From Parashewanella hymeniacidonis (GTDB lineage: Bacteria; Pseudomonadota; Gammaproteobacteria; Enterobacterales; Shewanellaceae): DNA of 49,050 nt. The stretch is taken from contig NZ_JAFEUN010000018.1 of assembly GCF_016900895.1 (NCBI RefSeq), forward strand, positions 1-49,050. Direction: 5' to 3'. The notes under the pieces are model-generated. The model did not search any database, had not been told where the DNA came from, and worked only from the letters and a program-made list of their open reading frames with translations. This document shows, piece after piece, positions 1-8,622 of the stretch; the stretch's first letter is position 1; each line of letters begins with the position of its first letter. The position numbers and the translations under genes were made by a program.

Positions 1-420
1 ATCAATCGTTTGCATGGCATCTAAGGCATAAGCTGTGTTGGCTTCAATATCTACGATACTAATGAGAGAAAGTTCAAGCCCGTTTTCTGCTTTTCCTATG
101 GCACCATGAAAAAATTTGCCCAGTCCTTCGGTGTGTTTACCACTTTTTCGCATAAAGCTGGCATCCATTGCGGCAATGCATTTTGACTTTTGTGGCAGTT
201 GCTGAAAAATCAATATTTCGTTAAAGCTTAGGAAATCAAACGCCTTGTGATACCAGCGACTAAACCGTTTTTCGCTCGAGTTACAATATCGACTCATATT
301 TCTAAAATTAGCCTTACCTTGAACAATAATGAGCATTGAAAGTAGTAAGGCGATAAACGATTTTTGTGGTTTTTTAAGGCTGGACATTTGGCTTAAAACC
401 GAATTTACTAGAGTAATCAT
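1..420 (-). CDS. IS4-family-like transposase, N-terminal 140 residues (runs off the window)
   Basis: From an ATG at 420 the minus strand is open to the window edge. It encodes 140 residues starting MITLVNSVLSQMSSLKKPQK. The run AAMDASFMRKSGKHTEGLGK followed by FFHG resembles the first catalytic-Asp region of IS4/ISH3-type DDE transposases, where D in 'MDASF' would be the first acidic residue. The preceding motif SRYCNSSEKRFSRWYHKAF is the usual helical DNA-binding part. The protein would cut and rejoin the element ends. Only about the first third is visible, so whether the gene is intact cannot be judged. The family assignment is by recalled motif, not by a search. Confidence 0.7.
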   Translation of the reverse strand, partial: MITLVNSVLSQMSSLKKPQKSFIALLLSMLIIVQGKANFRNMSRYCNSSEKRFSRWYHKAFDFLSFNEILIFQQLPQKSKCIAAMDASFMRKSGKHTEGLGKFFHGAIGKAENGLELSLISIVDIEANTAYALDAMQTID

Positions 421-520
421 GAGCGGTGGTTTCAGGGTCTTTTTTACAAACTATATTCTCGCAAACCCTGCTCATGATTTCGAATAATTAAGCTCAGTTC
501 ATAAAACTGTCCGAACTATT
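1..520 (-). mobile_element. IS4-type insertion sequence, partial (right portion)
   Basis: The left edge of the window lies inside an insertion sequence whose transposase gene reads leftwards from position 420. The DNA between the start codon and about 520 is the transposase leader and presumably the terminal inverted repeat. I could not place the exact element end, because the other end is outside the window. The next intact reading frame, of a broken repeat gene, resumes near 526, so the boundary is probably between about 480 and 526. AATCATGAG (415-423), which contains the start codon, is complementary to CTCATGATT (471-479), and CAGGGT (433-438) to ACCCTG (465-470). Confidence 0.6.
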
Positions 521-525
521 GTAAC

Positions 526-1044
526 CTAAAGCTTGAATTTATCACCGGTTTGGATAATTTGCAGACTGTTGAAAGTGATGTAAATATTTAAAGTAACAAT
601 GAATTATCAGATATTCTTAGTTTAAATAATCTGCATAGTATTTCAGGTAACCTCAACATTAAAAACAATCAAATGTTGATGTATTTAGAGGCATTCCAAC
701 ATTTAACGGAAATAAAAAAGAGTTTGAGCGTTACAGGTGATAGCAGTTTAAGAACCTTAGAAGGCTTAGATTCACTCACTCAGGTCGCTGATTCATTATC
801 GATAGAAAACGATAATGAGCTGAGAGCCACTGATGCGTTGAAACATATTTCATATTTATCAGGTGATTTAGTGGTTAAGTCGAATGAAAACCTGTTCGAT
901 TTAGACGGTTTTATTGGTTTGAAACAGATCGGAGCTAATTTAGACATCGAAAATAATCGATATCTAAAAAACTATAACGGACTTAAAAATATCACTCATG
1001 TTGGCGGTAAAACGATTGAAAAAGACAACGGGTTTGAGTTTTAA
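526..1044 (+). pseudogene. Receptor-L / leucine-rich-repeat-like protein, 5'-truncated with an in-frame stop
   Basis: The reading frame from about 526 to the stop at 1042-1044 encodes repeated units of about 23 residues. Their pattern is 'GLdsLtqVadsLsIenN.eL', as in LEGLDSLTQVADSLSIENDN and LDGFIGLKQIGANLDIENNR. That is the style of receptor L-domain (furin-like LRR) repeats in marine gammaproteobacterial surface proteins. The frame starts abruptly next to the IS and is broken by TAA at 589-591, yet repeat-like sequence (ITGLDNLQTVESDVNI, then SNNELSDILSLNNLHSISGN) continues in the same frame on both sides of that stop. A 123-aa open frame from the ATG at 673 remains. The gene probably lost its 5' end through the IS insertion or an associated deletion. 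There is no export signal in what is left. Confidence 0.6.
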
Positions 1045-1478
1045 TCAGAACGGTTCGTTTACTTTGTCACTCAAAATTCATTAATTTCATATTCTTAATC
1101 GATACCCTCTGCACCTGAGGGTATTGATATTTGCTCTCTATCGTCATTGTATTAAAAGATAGTATCTTCAAATAACGGTATACGCCGTCGATGTTTTCAT
1201 CCGCCATTTTTTGCCCTGGCTTATTGCTATTTATAGAAGGTGCAAATTTATTGTCTATTTTATTTACAATACAGACTATTTGAATAGCTTTATATTGCAA
1301 AGCATAGAGCTTGAGGTGACATTCTGCTTATAGGCATACTTTGACTAATATCAATTACATATAGATTGATTATTTATCTGGTGCGCTCTGTGAACGATAT
1401 TAAGAGAGGAAGCTATAGAAGTTAAAAGTTGCCATGTTTACTTCGTTTATCTATGTATTACGGTATGTTTTATGGCAC
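1045..1478. other. Intergenic stretch without a convincing gene
   Basis: This AT-rich stretch lies between the repeat-gene remnant and the prs terminator. A 77-codon minus-strand open frame (1067-1300) is present, but it has no ribosome binding site, no recognisable domain and a composition like non-coding DNA. I see no tRNA, promoter or repeat that I can defend here. Confidence 0.5.
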
Positions 1479-1511
1479 AAAAAAAGCTCGAAATCTTAAG
1501 TGATATCGAGC
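1479..1511 (-). terminator. Rho-independent terminator of prs
   Basis: Read on the minus strand, GCTCGATATC and GATTTCGAGC form a 10-bp stem with one mismatch around a six-base loop (ACTTAA), followed by seven T. It lies 27 bases past the prs stop codon. Confidence 0.85.
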
Positions 1512-1537
1512 CTTTTAATGCAAAGTTGATAAAATGA

Positions 1538-2485
1538 TTAATGCTTAAACATCGCAGAGATTGACTCTTCATTGCTAACGCGGCGAATAGCTTCAGCAAG
1601 TACAGCAGACATGGTTAGCTGAGAAACCTTACCTACTTTTTGCATTTCAGGGCTTAGAGGTACTGTATCAGTCACGATAACTTCATCAATCACTGATTCT
1701 TCAATATTCTTAGGTGCGTTACCTGAGAATACTGGGTGAGTCGCATAAGCAAATACACGTTTAGCACCGTGCTCTTTAAGTGCTTCAGCAGCTTTACATA
1801 AAGTACCGCCAGTATCGATCATGTCATCAACGATAATACAGTCACGACCTTCAACGTCACCAATGATGTGCATAACTTGAGAAACGTTTGCTTTAGGGCG
1901 ACGCTTATCAATAATCGCTAAATCAGAGTCATTAAGCAGTTTTGCTACTGCACGAGCTCGTACAACGCCACCAATGTCTGGAGAAACTACGACTGGGTTA
2001 TCAAGTTCTTTTGCAATCATGTCTTCAAGTAGAACTGGGCTACCGAAAACGTTGTCTACTGGTACGTCGAAGAAACCTTGAATTTGCTCAGCGTGCAAGT
2101 CACAGGTTAATACGCGGTCGACACCAACGCTTGATAAGAAATCAGCAACAACTTTAGCCGTAATCGGTACACGTGCAGAACGTACACGGCGATCTTGACG
2201 AGCGTAACCAAAATAAGGAATAACGGCAGTAATACGGCCTGCTGATGCGCGACGAAGAGCATCAACCATTACAATCAATTCCATTAAGTTATCATTGGTT
2301 GGTGCGCAAGTTGATTGGATAATGAATACGTCAGCTCCACGAACATTTTCGTTGATTTGAACACTGATTTCACCATCACTGAATCTGCCTACTTCGGCAC
2401 TTCCTAATGAACAGAATAAACGGTCGGCAATCTTTTTAGCGAGACTAGGAGTGGCATTCCCAGCAAAAAGCTTGATGTCGGGCAC
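1538..2485 (-). CDS. prs: Ribose-phosphate pyrophosphokinase (PRPP synthetase)
   Basis: Cytoplasmic enzyme that transfers pyrophosphate from ATP to ribose 5-phosphate, giving PRPP for purine, pyrimidine, histidine, tryptophan and NAD synthesis. The protein is 315 residues, the usual class I length. It has the [17 protein letters not shown] segment (from residue 129) and the PRPP-binding loop [14 protein letters not shown] (216-229). The N-terminal [19 protein letters not shown] is also typical. The start is GTG, as in Escherichia coli prs, with GAGG about nine bases upstream. It is the last gene of the lolB-ispE-prs set, with 68 bases between ispE and prs and a strong terminator after it. Nothing looks damaged. 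Confidence 0.98.
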   Translation of the reverse strand: MPDIKLFAGNATPSLAKKIADRLFCSLGSAEVGRFSDGEISVQINENVRGADVFIIQSTCAPTNDNLMELIVMVDALRRASAGRITAVIPYFGYARQDRRVRSARVPITAKVVADFLSSVGVDRVLTCDLHAEQIQGFFDVPVDNVFGSPVLLEDMIAKELDNPVVVSPDIGGVVRARAVAKLLNDSDLAIIDKRRPKANVSQVMHIIGDVEGRDCIIVDDMIDTGGTLCKAAEALKEHGAKRVFAYATHPVFSGNAPKNIEESVIDEVIVTDTVPLSPEMQKVGKVSQLTMSAVLAEAIRRVSNEESISAMFKH

Positions 2486-2553
2486 GGTATAAACCTCAGG
2501 CGTTGGCTTGTTATATCAGTAGGCTTGAACGTGATTCTCAAACCTACCCAAAA

Positions 2554-3408
2554 TTAGTTTATTTCAGCTAAGCAATCTAGTACGGGTGAACGATTTAAGC
2601 CTTTAGCAACAAATCCGTTTAGATCTGTTGGTAACTTAGCGTACACCGCTTGAGCTTGCTGTTCGTTATCGAATTCGGCAAACACGCATGCGCCTGTTCC
2701 TGTCATTCGAGACGGCGCATATTCTATCAGCCAGTCTAATGCCTTGGCAACTTGAGGGTATTTGTTTGCGACCAAAGGTTGGCAATCATTCTTCCACTCA
2801 ATAGTGAATAAATCATCGGCATTTACCCGAGGTGTACATCGATGTAGCTCTGGTGCCGTAAACACTTCTACAGTGGAAACATGCACATCCGGTGTAAGCA
2901 CGAGATACCATTTTTCAGGCAACGATATCGGATTTAAAACTTCACCTATACCTTCAGCGAAAGCAGAGAAACCCCTAATAAAAACAGGTATATCCGCGCC
3001 AAGCTTAATTCCAATGCTGGCTAAATCATCAGTTGAAAGGTTAGCCTGCCAGAGCTTATTTAATGCTAATAAGGTTGTTGCTGCATCAGATGAACCGCCG
3101 CCAATTCCACCGCCCATAGGTAGATTTTTTTCTAATGAAATGTCTGCACCATATGCAGTTTTTGTTTGTTGTTGTAATAATTTTGCAGCTTTTAGAATTA
3201 AGTTATCGCTGGACGCAACAACTTGATTTAATTCGGAGTGGAGATTTAATTGGTCGTCGCCTCTTGTTGTAAATTCTAAGTAATCGGATTTATCAAGAAA
3301 CTGAAAAACAGTTTGTAGCTCGTGATAGCCGTCAGCTCGTCGACCATTAATGTGCAAACATAAGTTAAGTTTTGCTGGAGCTGGAAGTTTTAGTGTGTGT
3401 AATGTCAT
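2554..3408 (-). CDS. ispE: 4-(cytidine 5'-diphospho)-2-C-methyl-D-erythritol kinase
   Basis: GHMP-family kinase of the MEP isoprenoid pathway. It phosphorylates the 2-hydroxyl of CDP-methylerythritol with ATP in the cytoplasm. At 284 residues it has normal length. The N-terminal [10 protein letters not shown] carries the conserved Lys13. The glycine-rich ATP loop [15 protein letters not shown] lies at residues 96-110, and GADIPVF at 137-143 carries the expected catalytic Asp139. The C-terminal [12 protein letters not shown] is the third GHMP motif. It starts six bases after the lolB stop, so the two genes are almost certainly co-transcribed. The order lolB-ispE-prs is widespread in gammaproteobacteria. 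Confidence 0.97.
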   Translation of the reverse strand: MTLHTLKLPAPAKLNLCLHINGRRADGYHELQTVFQFLDKSDYLEFTTRGDDQLNLHSELNQVVASSDNLILKAAKLLQQQTKTAYGADISLEKNLPMGGGIGGGSSDAATTLLALNKLWQANLSTDDLASIGIKLGADIPVFIRGFSAFAEGIGEVLNPISLPEKWYLVLTPDVHVSTVEVFTAPELHRCTPRVNADDLFTIEWKNDCQPLVANKYPQVAKALDWLIEYAPSRMTGTGACVFAEFDNEQQAQAVYAKLPTDLNGFVAKGLNRSPVLDCLAEIN

Positions 3409-3414
3409 GTTTTA

Positions 3415-4026
3415 TCACTGTGTTACGGCGAGTGCTTGCCACTTGTTAATTTGAACTTTTAAATCAAGTTCAGGTTGTTTGACTTGAAGCAATCTAGGAA
3501 CATTCGCACCACTTTGTTGTTGCCAACTTTTATAAGTGAGCGACCAATGCGTGCCATCTAAAGAGATTAATACTGATCTTGGATTACCATATGAGTCAAG
3601 ATTGGTAATGAGCTGCTGTTGATGGATTTGACCCGTAATCCAATAAGGAAACTGATTTACTGGTATAGACCAACCTGTCAACCTTTGTAAAAGTCGCTGT
3701 GCATCATTGCCTGTGTGAGTCTTACCATCAGCAGTCAATGTGACGCTATCTGGTCTAGCATCAAGAGATAGTACTGTTGTACCTAACATTGTGGTCAGTG
3801 TGAGTTGATCTCTATTGGGTTCATGGAGCCAAAAAAGATGAGTACTGAATTTATCTTGTGGGGTTTTAACGAGAAGCTTACCTTTGAGTTCCCAAGCTTT
3901 GGCTTGTTGCACGGAAGAAACTTGAGTCGGTAACAATGTCGTTTGTGGTAATGAAGTACACGCACCGAGCAGCATAACAGTAAATGCGAGTACAAAATTT
4001 CTAATATTCAGAGGCAGCAATTTCAA
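3415..4026 (-). CDS. lolB: Outer-membrane lipoprotein LolB
   Basis: LolB accepts lipoproteins from periplasmic LolA and inserts them into the inner leaflet of the outer membrane. The 203-residue product begins with a lipoprotein signal peptide ending in lipobox LLGAC, so the mature protein would start at lipid-modified Cys23. The following ELKGKLLVKTPQDKFSTHLFWLH and LLQRLTGWSIPVNQFPYWITGQ match the LolB beta-sandwich pattern, including the WxIP...YWI segment. It is first in the lolB-ispE-prs set. In many relatives hemA is divergent from it, but that gene is not here; an exported unknown gene lies upstream instead. Confidence 0.93.
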   Translation of the reverse strand: MKLLPLNIRNFVLAFTVMLLGACTSLPQTTLLPTQVSSVQQAKAWELKGKLLVKTPQDKFSTHLFWLHEPNRDQLTLTTMLGTTVLSLDARPDSVTLTADGKTHTGNDAQRLLQRLTGWSIPVNQFPYWITGQIHQQQLITNLDSYGNPRSVLISLDGTHWSLTYKSWQQQSGANVPRLLQVKQPELDLKVQINKWQALAVTQ

Positions 4027-4109
4027 GGTGTTAGTTCGAAAGTGAGTTTAACTGCAATCATAACTGCTTCGGGCGATAGATCAAAGCAACTTACTTTCGA
4101 TTACACCAA

Positions 4110-5279
4110 CTACATCATGTATGGTACTTCTTTATAATACGCCGCTTGTTCAAAAATGGGGTTGATTGAAATCATTCCCATTTTTTCATCGTCAGACGTT
4201 TTTGATAAAAACCCCACCGCTTTAATCAAATCAAAATACTGCTTAGATTTAACGATATCAAAGTTTCGCTTTTGATCTTGATTGGTGACCTTAACAACGC
4301 CAATTTCACTTTTCATTTTTTTTAGATCAGCAAACGCAATGTCAAATTCGTTTGGATGGTTTGGTACAGCAAGTAAGGCATAAATTTTATTATTGTAATC
4401 AGAGTTAGGATAAGGTTTCTGGTTAAGGGTCAGCTTATAAGTGGCCAATGTTCCTTGAGTGGGAGCTTCAGTAGAAAACACATAGCGGCTTAAACTTAAC
4501 TCTTGTAAGCCTTGTGAAGATGAGTGGCTTGCATTGAATGTCAGTGTAACGGTATTGCTATTTTCATCTAACTGGCTAATTACCGGTAGAGATGTGTTTA
4601 ATTGGTCTTTTTTATAGTTGAAATCAGGCTTGGCATTATTCTGATAAATATTTTTAATGTAATAAGATTGCCCACGGTAAGGCATAACAATGACAGATTG
4701 GTCTTCTCCATTTTTAAAGAATACTGTTTGCCCAGAATAAGTAATATTGTGAGTCGTACTTTCTGCCATTAATGGGCGACCATGAGTAAGGTCATCATTA
4801 TTCACAACGATAAGATCGTGTTGTTGTTTGATCAATGAATGCTGATGATCGGGCAGCTCGCTGACATAATACACATCATTATAGTGCTGAACGATATGTA
4901 GAGCTTTCAGCTGAGGATCAAATTGATAGACATAGAGGCTATCACCGACATTCACCGTTGAGCTTTGGTTAACGGCAAGAATTGAAGGCGTATCGTTATC
5001 AGTATTTTCAATGAAATTCCCTCCTTGGCTAAACGTCATGAGATCTGAGTTAGAGACTTTGATCTTATTATGAGTTTCAGTATCAAAGAGGTAAGAAGGA
5101 CATTTAGCACCTTGCTCACCGTAATTTCCAATAAAAAGATATTTACCTGAATCACTTGTCGCAATATTTTGCGTGGCGCAACCTACTTTTTGGGAACCAT
5201 TCAGCATTGAGTGAGTTTGAGCCAGACAGGGAAGAGCAATAACAGAGAAGCACAGATACAGAAATGTGGCCTTAATCAT
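4110..5279 (-). CDS. Exported protein of unknown function
   Basis: The product has a clear cleavable signal peptide from the second in-frame ATG (MIKATFLYLCFSVIALPCLAQ, cleavage after the Ala of CLA). I therefore prefer the start at 5279 over the ATG at 5318, which would put thirteen extra residues before it. Neither start has a strong ribosome binding site. The mature part, about 370 residues, is rich in beta-strand-like stretches with Tyr, Asn, Asp and Ser (for example SGKYLFIGNYGEQGAKCPSY), as in beta-propeller or WD-like periplasmic proteins. I recognise no family. It is transcribed in the same direction as lolB, with 83 bases between, and is divergent from the flagellin gene. Location is probably periplasm or outside the cell. 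Confidence 0.8.
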   Translation of the reverse strand: MIKATFLYLCFSVIALPCLAQTHSMLNGSQKVGCATQNIATSDSGKYLFIGNYGEQGAKCPSYLFDTETHNKIKVSNSDLMTFSQGGNFIENTDNDTPSILAVNQSSTVNVGDSLYVYQFDPQLKALHIVQHYNDVYYVSELPDHQHSLIKQQHDLIVVNNDDLTHGRPLMAESTTHNITYSGQTVFFKNGEDQSVIVMPYRGQSYYIKNIYQNNAKPDFNYKKDQLNTSLPVISQLDENSNTVTLTFNASHSSSQGLQELSLSRYVFSTEAPTQGTLATYKLTLNQKPYPNSDYNNKIYALLAVPNHPNEFDIAFADLKKMKSEIGVVKVTNQDQKRNFDIVKSKQYFDLIKAVGFLSKTSDDEKMGMISINPIFEQAAYYKEVPYMM

Positions 5280-5450
5280 AATATATAACCAGTGTGGAAG
5301 TTTGTAATTAAGGTACATTCAATGAGGTAACAATTCGCTGAATAAAGTGTAAGTTATCAGCTTGCGATATATTTCTTTATAAAACTTACTCTTTTTATTT
5401 ATTGAAGATATTAGCTTTTTACTTTTTTATAAAAAAAAATTCAAATATAT

Positions 5451-5477
5451 TTTAGTTTGCTTTTTCCATGCCGTCTT
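5451..5477 (+). promoter_or_regulatory. Sigma-28-type promoter of the lateral flagellin gene
   Basis: TTTAGTTT (5451-5458), an 11-base spacer, then GCCGTCTT (5470-5477) fits the flagellar sigma-28 consensus TAAAGTTT-N11-GCCGATAA with exact spacing. It lies 48 bases upstream of the lafA start codon. The LafS sigma factor encoded at 10317-11039 is the expected user. This is a sequence match, not a mapped start. Confidence 0.7.
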
Positions 5478-5525
5478 TTTGTTGGTGAGACAAGAAAACA
5501 AATTCATTACATGGAGGAAGACACT

Positions 5526-6329
5526 ATGTTGTCTGTTCACACTAATTACGCATCTCTAATTGCACAAAATTCAGTAACTAAAAGCAACGACATGTTGACG
5601 ACTGCCATGGAGCGTTTATCAACAGGTATGCGCATCAACAGTGCTGCTGACGATGCTGCTGGTCTACAAATCGCAACACGTTTGAATGCTAACGTTGTAG
5701 GTATGCAAACTGCTAGCCGTAACGTTTCAGATGCGACTTCTATGCTACAAACTGCGGATGGCGGTTTAGATGAGTTAACTACTATTGCACTTCGTCAAAA
5801 AGAACTTGCAACTCAAGCATCTAACGGTGTTAACTCTGCAACTGATTTAACTGCATTGAATGACGAGTTCCAAGAGCTATCTGCTGAAATTACTCGTATC
5901 CTAGATAACACTGAATACGCAGGTAACAACCTGTTTGATACACTTTCAGGTACTGTTACATTCCAAATTGGCGCTGACGCAAGTGAGACCCTAGATGTTA
6001 CCGTTGCAGAACCAGATACAACGGCTCTAGGTACTGCTGACCTAACCACTGGTGCAAACGCAGCGATTAGTGTTATCGATACTTTTATCGATGAGGTTGG
6101 TTCAGCCCGCTCTGAGTTAGGTGCAAACATTAACCGTCTAGGTCACACTGCATCTAACCTTTCAAACGTTACTCAAAATACTCAATCAGCTGCAGGTCGT
6201 ATCATGGATACTGATTTTGCTGTTGAATCTGCAAACATGACACGTAATCAGCTGCTTGTTCAAGCAGGTACTAACATTCTGTCATCAGCTAACCAAAACA
6301 CTAACTTGGTTATGGGTCTATTGCGTTAA
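5526..6329 (+). CDS. lafA: Lateral flagellin LafA
   Basis: Structural subunit of the lateral flagellar filament. The 267-residue protein starts MLSVHTNYASLIAQNSVTKS, and TAMERLSTGMRINSAADDAA is the conserved flagellin D0/D1 N-terminal motif. The C-terminus has SNVTQNTQSAAGRIMDTDFA and ends in QAGTNILSSANQNTNLVMGL plus LR. The central variable part is short, typical of lateral flagellins. I chose the ATG at 5526 because GGAGGA sits seven bases before it; the open frame continues upstream to 5457, but flagellins start at this Met. It is followed by a strong terminator and preceded by a sigma-28-type promoter, so it is a single-gene transcript. Secreted by the flagellar export apparatus without a cleaved signal. 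Confidence 0.95.
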   Translation: MLSVHTNYASLIAQNSVTKSNDMLTTAMERLSTGMRINSAADDAAGLQIATRLNANVVGMQTASRNVSDATSMLQTADGGLDELTTIALRQKELATQASNGVNSATDLTALNDEFQELSAEITRILDNTEYAGNNLFDTLSGTVTFQIGADASETLDVTVAEPDTTALGTADLTTGANAAISVIDTFIDEVGSARSELGANINRLGHTASNLSNVTQNTQSAAGRIMDTDFAVESANMTRNQLLVQAGTNILSSANQNTNLVMGLLR

Positions 6330-6360
6330 TCATCAACCTCAATTGCAATGTTCCTTTTTA

Positions 6361-6384
6361 GGCGCTATTTAGCGCCTTTTTTTT
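6361..6384 (+). terminator. Rho-independent terminator of lafA
   Basis: GGCGCTA (6361-6367) pairs perfectly with TAGCGCC (6370-6376) around a minimal loop and is followed by eight T. It separates the highly expressed flagellin from the fliD operon. Confidence 0.9.
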
Positions 6385-6509
6385 GTCCCCTAAGAAAAAG
6401 ATTGCACGAGGAAAAGTCATTTCCTACTTTAAAAACCATGCGGAAATGAAGTGTTTGTATTAATTAAACGATGTTTATTAATCTGTTGAATAATAACGGT
6501 TAAATGGTT

Positions 6510-6524
6510 TGGCATGACTTTTGA
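6510..6524 (+). promoter_or_regulatory. Weak sigma-54-like element before the lateral fliD operon
   Basis: TGGCATGACTTTTGA has the GG of the -24 element at the right distance, but GA instead of GC at -12. Lateral flagellar middle genes in related systems depend on sigma-54 and LafK (established knowledge), which is the reason to mention it. The match is marginal. Confidence 0.25.
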
Positions 6525-6600
6525 TTAGTTAAAGAAATTAAAATATTTATTTATGTCAATTCATGGATTCGTAACGAAAAGAATCGAATGGAGATAGGTC

Positions 6601-7929
6601 ATGGTTGCAAGTGCAGGTTTTATTCCTTCGCAAATTTCACGAGACTTTGTGAATGCTGAGCGAGGACAGAAAGATCAATTATTCGCATCGAATTTGCAGA
6701 GTTACCAGAAACAGCTTAATGCCTATAATGCGTTAGAGCGAAATTTAGACAGTTTAGCTGACAAGCTATCTGCGATTGGCGGTGATAATTTTGCCGCTAA
6801 AAGCAGTTCGGTGATTGGCGACGAGATATCTGCCACTGTTGGTACTGATGCACCTGAAGGCACTTATAACGTTGTGGTTTCGCAATTAGCACAGGCCGAG
6901 CAAATAACGAAAACATTTACTGCAGAAGATGAAATCTTGCCGACAACGGGCGTACTAAACATTCAGCTTGGTGCCGACCCTGCTGATGCCATCAGCATTG
7001 ACTTGTCTGTCGTAAACGCAGCGGGCACTGAAACCGTTGCTGATCTCAAAGATATGATTAATCAACATCCGGATAACCCTGGTGTTCAAGCTTCTTTAGT
7101 GAGAACGGGCAGCAGTGTTGAGTTAATGATGACGTCTAAAGACAGCGGCGCCACAAATACGCTAGCGATAACTTTAGATGGAGCAAGTTGGGGGACCACT
7201 CAACGCCAAGCTCCGAAAGACGCTTTGTTCACTATCAATGGCGTATCGATTACCAGTGATACTAATTTTGTTGAGAATGTGATTGATGGTATTTCAATCG
7301 AACTCGACAGTATTCACGACTCAGGCGAAAGCAGTGTAATAAAAATAGAAGCTGATTCTGAAACAGCACAAATGGCCGTGCAGGAATTTGTTGACGCTTA
7401 CAACGAACTGCAAGATCAAATTCAATCCTTAACTCGAGGACGAGGGAGTGCTGCAACAGACTCCGAATCTGACACTGTGGGCTCGCTAAACGGTGACGCT
7501 AGCATCAGAATGTTGGAAGGTCGATTAAAAAATACTTTGTTTGAATCAGCACCTAGCGGCCAACGCTTATCCGACATTGGTATAGAACTGGATCGTTACG
7601 GCAAGTTGACGGTAGACGATGCCGAACTTTCTAATGCACTGCGAGACGATGCAAGTGCCGTTGAAGCATTATTTACAGATGATGATGGCTACATCGACAA
7701 ATTAGAAGACGTATTAGACCCTTTCATTGAGTTCAATGGCTTTATCGATCAACGCCAAAGCAGTTTGCAAGCTCGAACCGACCGTGTTGAACAAGATATG
7801 GAGCGATTTGATGCGCAAATGGAACAACGGTACCAATTGTTACTCGCCCAATTTACCGCTGCAGAATCGGCAATAACCCAGCTGAGTTCTGCAAGCTCAC
7901 TCTTTACTAATACAGGAGCTTCCAACTAA
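6601..7929 (+). CDS. lafB: Lateral flagellar filament cap FliD/LafB
   Basis: Cap protein that promotes flagellin polymerisation at the filament tip, exported through the growing filament. The 442-residue product has the FliD_N pattern (FIPSQISRDFVNAERGQKDQ, then a long helix with LNAYNALERNLDSLADKLSA). FliD_C includes NELQDQIQSLTRGRG, GSLNGDASIRMLEGRLKNTL and IGIELDRYGKLTVDD. The C-terminal part is a coiled coil (QRQSSLQARTDRVEQDMERF). GGAGA stands before the ATG. Its TAA stop overlaps the ATG of fliS (TAATG), indicating translational coupling. First gene of a tight run to the PilZ gene. Confidence 0.93.
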   Translation: MVASAGFIPSQISRDFVNAERGQKDQLFASNLQSYQKQLNAYNALERNLDSLADKLSAIGGDNFAAKSSSVIGDEISATVGTDAPEGTYNVVVSQLAQAEQITKTFTAEDEILPTTGVLNIQLGADPADAISIDLSVVNAAGTETVADLKDMINQHPDNPGVQASLVRTGSSVELMMTSKDSGATNTLAITLDGASWGTTQRQAPKDALFTINGVSITSDTNFVENVIDGISIELDSIHDSGESSVIKIEADSETAQMAVQEFVDAYNELQDQIQSLTRGRGSAATDSESDTVGSLNGDASIRMLEGRLKNTLFESAPSGQRLSDIGIELDRYGKLTVDDAELSNALRDDASAVEALFTDDDGYIDKLEDVLDPFIEFNGFIDQRQSSLQARTDRVEQDMERFDAQMEQRYQLLLAQFTAAESAITQLSSASSLFTNTGASN

Positions 7930-8309
7930 TGCTTAATGAGCAAGATCCGTTTAATGCTTATCAACAAATATCGCTAGATGCCCGTGCGGCATCTGCGAAC
8001 CCACATGAAATGGTGCGCATGTTGTTAGATGGCTTACTTGAGGAACTCGACCGTACTTCAGGTTATATGGAAAGAAAGAGCTTTGAGGACAAAGGCAAAA
8101 GTATCAATAAATGCCTAAATATTGTCCATGGCTTAGATTCTATGTTGGACATGGAAAACGGCGGTGAAATCGCTGTGAGCTTAAACAATTTGTATGACTA
8201 TTGCAGTCGCCAGCTAGTAACGGCAAGTGTCCAAAACAGCATTGAAGAACTTCAACCCGTTGTGAAGGTAATTACAGATGTCAGAGCCGGTTGGCAAAAC
8301 CTTAACTAA
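7929..8309 (+). CDS. lafC: Lateral flagellin export chaperone FliS/LafC
   Basis: Small cytoplasmic chaperone that binds the flagellin C-terminus and keeps it unpolymerised before export. The 126-residue, all-helical protein has the FliS signature NAYQQISLDARAASANPHEM followed by VRMLLDGLLEELDR, and a middle segment with LNIVHGLDSMLDMENGGEIA and VSLNNLYDYCSRQL. AGGAG lies ten bases upstream of the start. Start and stop overlap both neighbours: one base with lafB and 32 bases with the following chaperone-like gene. Confidence 0.93.
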   Translation: MLNEQDPFNAYQQISLDARAASANPHEMVRMLLDGLLEELDRTSGYMERKSFEDKGKSINKCLNIVHGLDSMLDMENGGEIAVSLNNLYDYCSRQLVTASVQNSIEELQPVVKVITDVRAGWQNLN

Positions 8310-8601
8310 TCAGTTTTTAAAATTAGAGTTAGCCTTTAAAAAGTACAGTGTTCAACAAGACATAACTAAGTTAGATCAGGTAAACGATGTATTAATCGAG
8401 ATTGTTGAAAAATACGGGAAAGGGCAATCCGAAGCTGAAAAAAAAGCATTTAAACGGCTGGGCGAGGCGCATAAAAAAGCCATTGAAACCTTAGAAGTAA
8501 CAACACAAGAGCTGTCTTTAAAAATGCAGCAATTAAAAGAACAAAAAGAAGGGCTGAATGCTTATCAACTGACTGAATCAAGTCATCAGTTAAATCGGTA
8601 G
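8278..8601 (+). CDS. lafD: Probable FliT-type lateral flagellar chaperone LafD
   Basis: A 107-residue, highly charged helical protein. The position between fliS and fliK, plus the predicted coiled coil (KKAIETLEVTTQELSLKMQQ), point to the LafD/FliT-type chaperone of lateral systems, which in polar systems binds FliD. Sequence conservation of this family is low, so the name rests mainly on position (inference). The start codon lies inside the 3' end of fliS, with AAGG nine bases before the ATG, implying coupled translation. No signal peptide or membrane segment. Confidence 0.75.
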   Translation: MSEPVGKTLTNQFLKLELAFKKYSVQQDITKLDQVNDVLIEIVEKYGKGQSEAEKKAFKRLGEAHKKAIETLEVTTQELSLKMQQLKEQKEGLNAYQLTESSHQLNR

Positions 8602-8622
8602 CAGTGGTAGGGCAGATCAATA

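Noticed and set aside
1067-1300. 77-codon minus-strand frame before prs
   Set aside because: No ribosome binding site, no domain, and composition typical of non-coding DNA.
2762-3226. 154-codon plus-strand frame
   Set aside because: It lies wholly inside ispE on the opposite strand; the ispE motifs prove which strand is coding.
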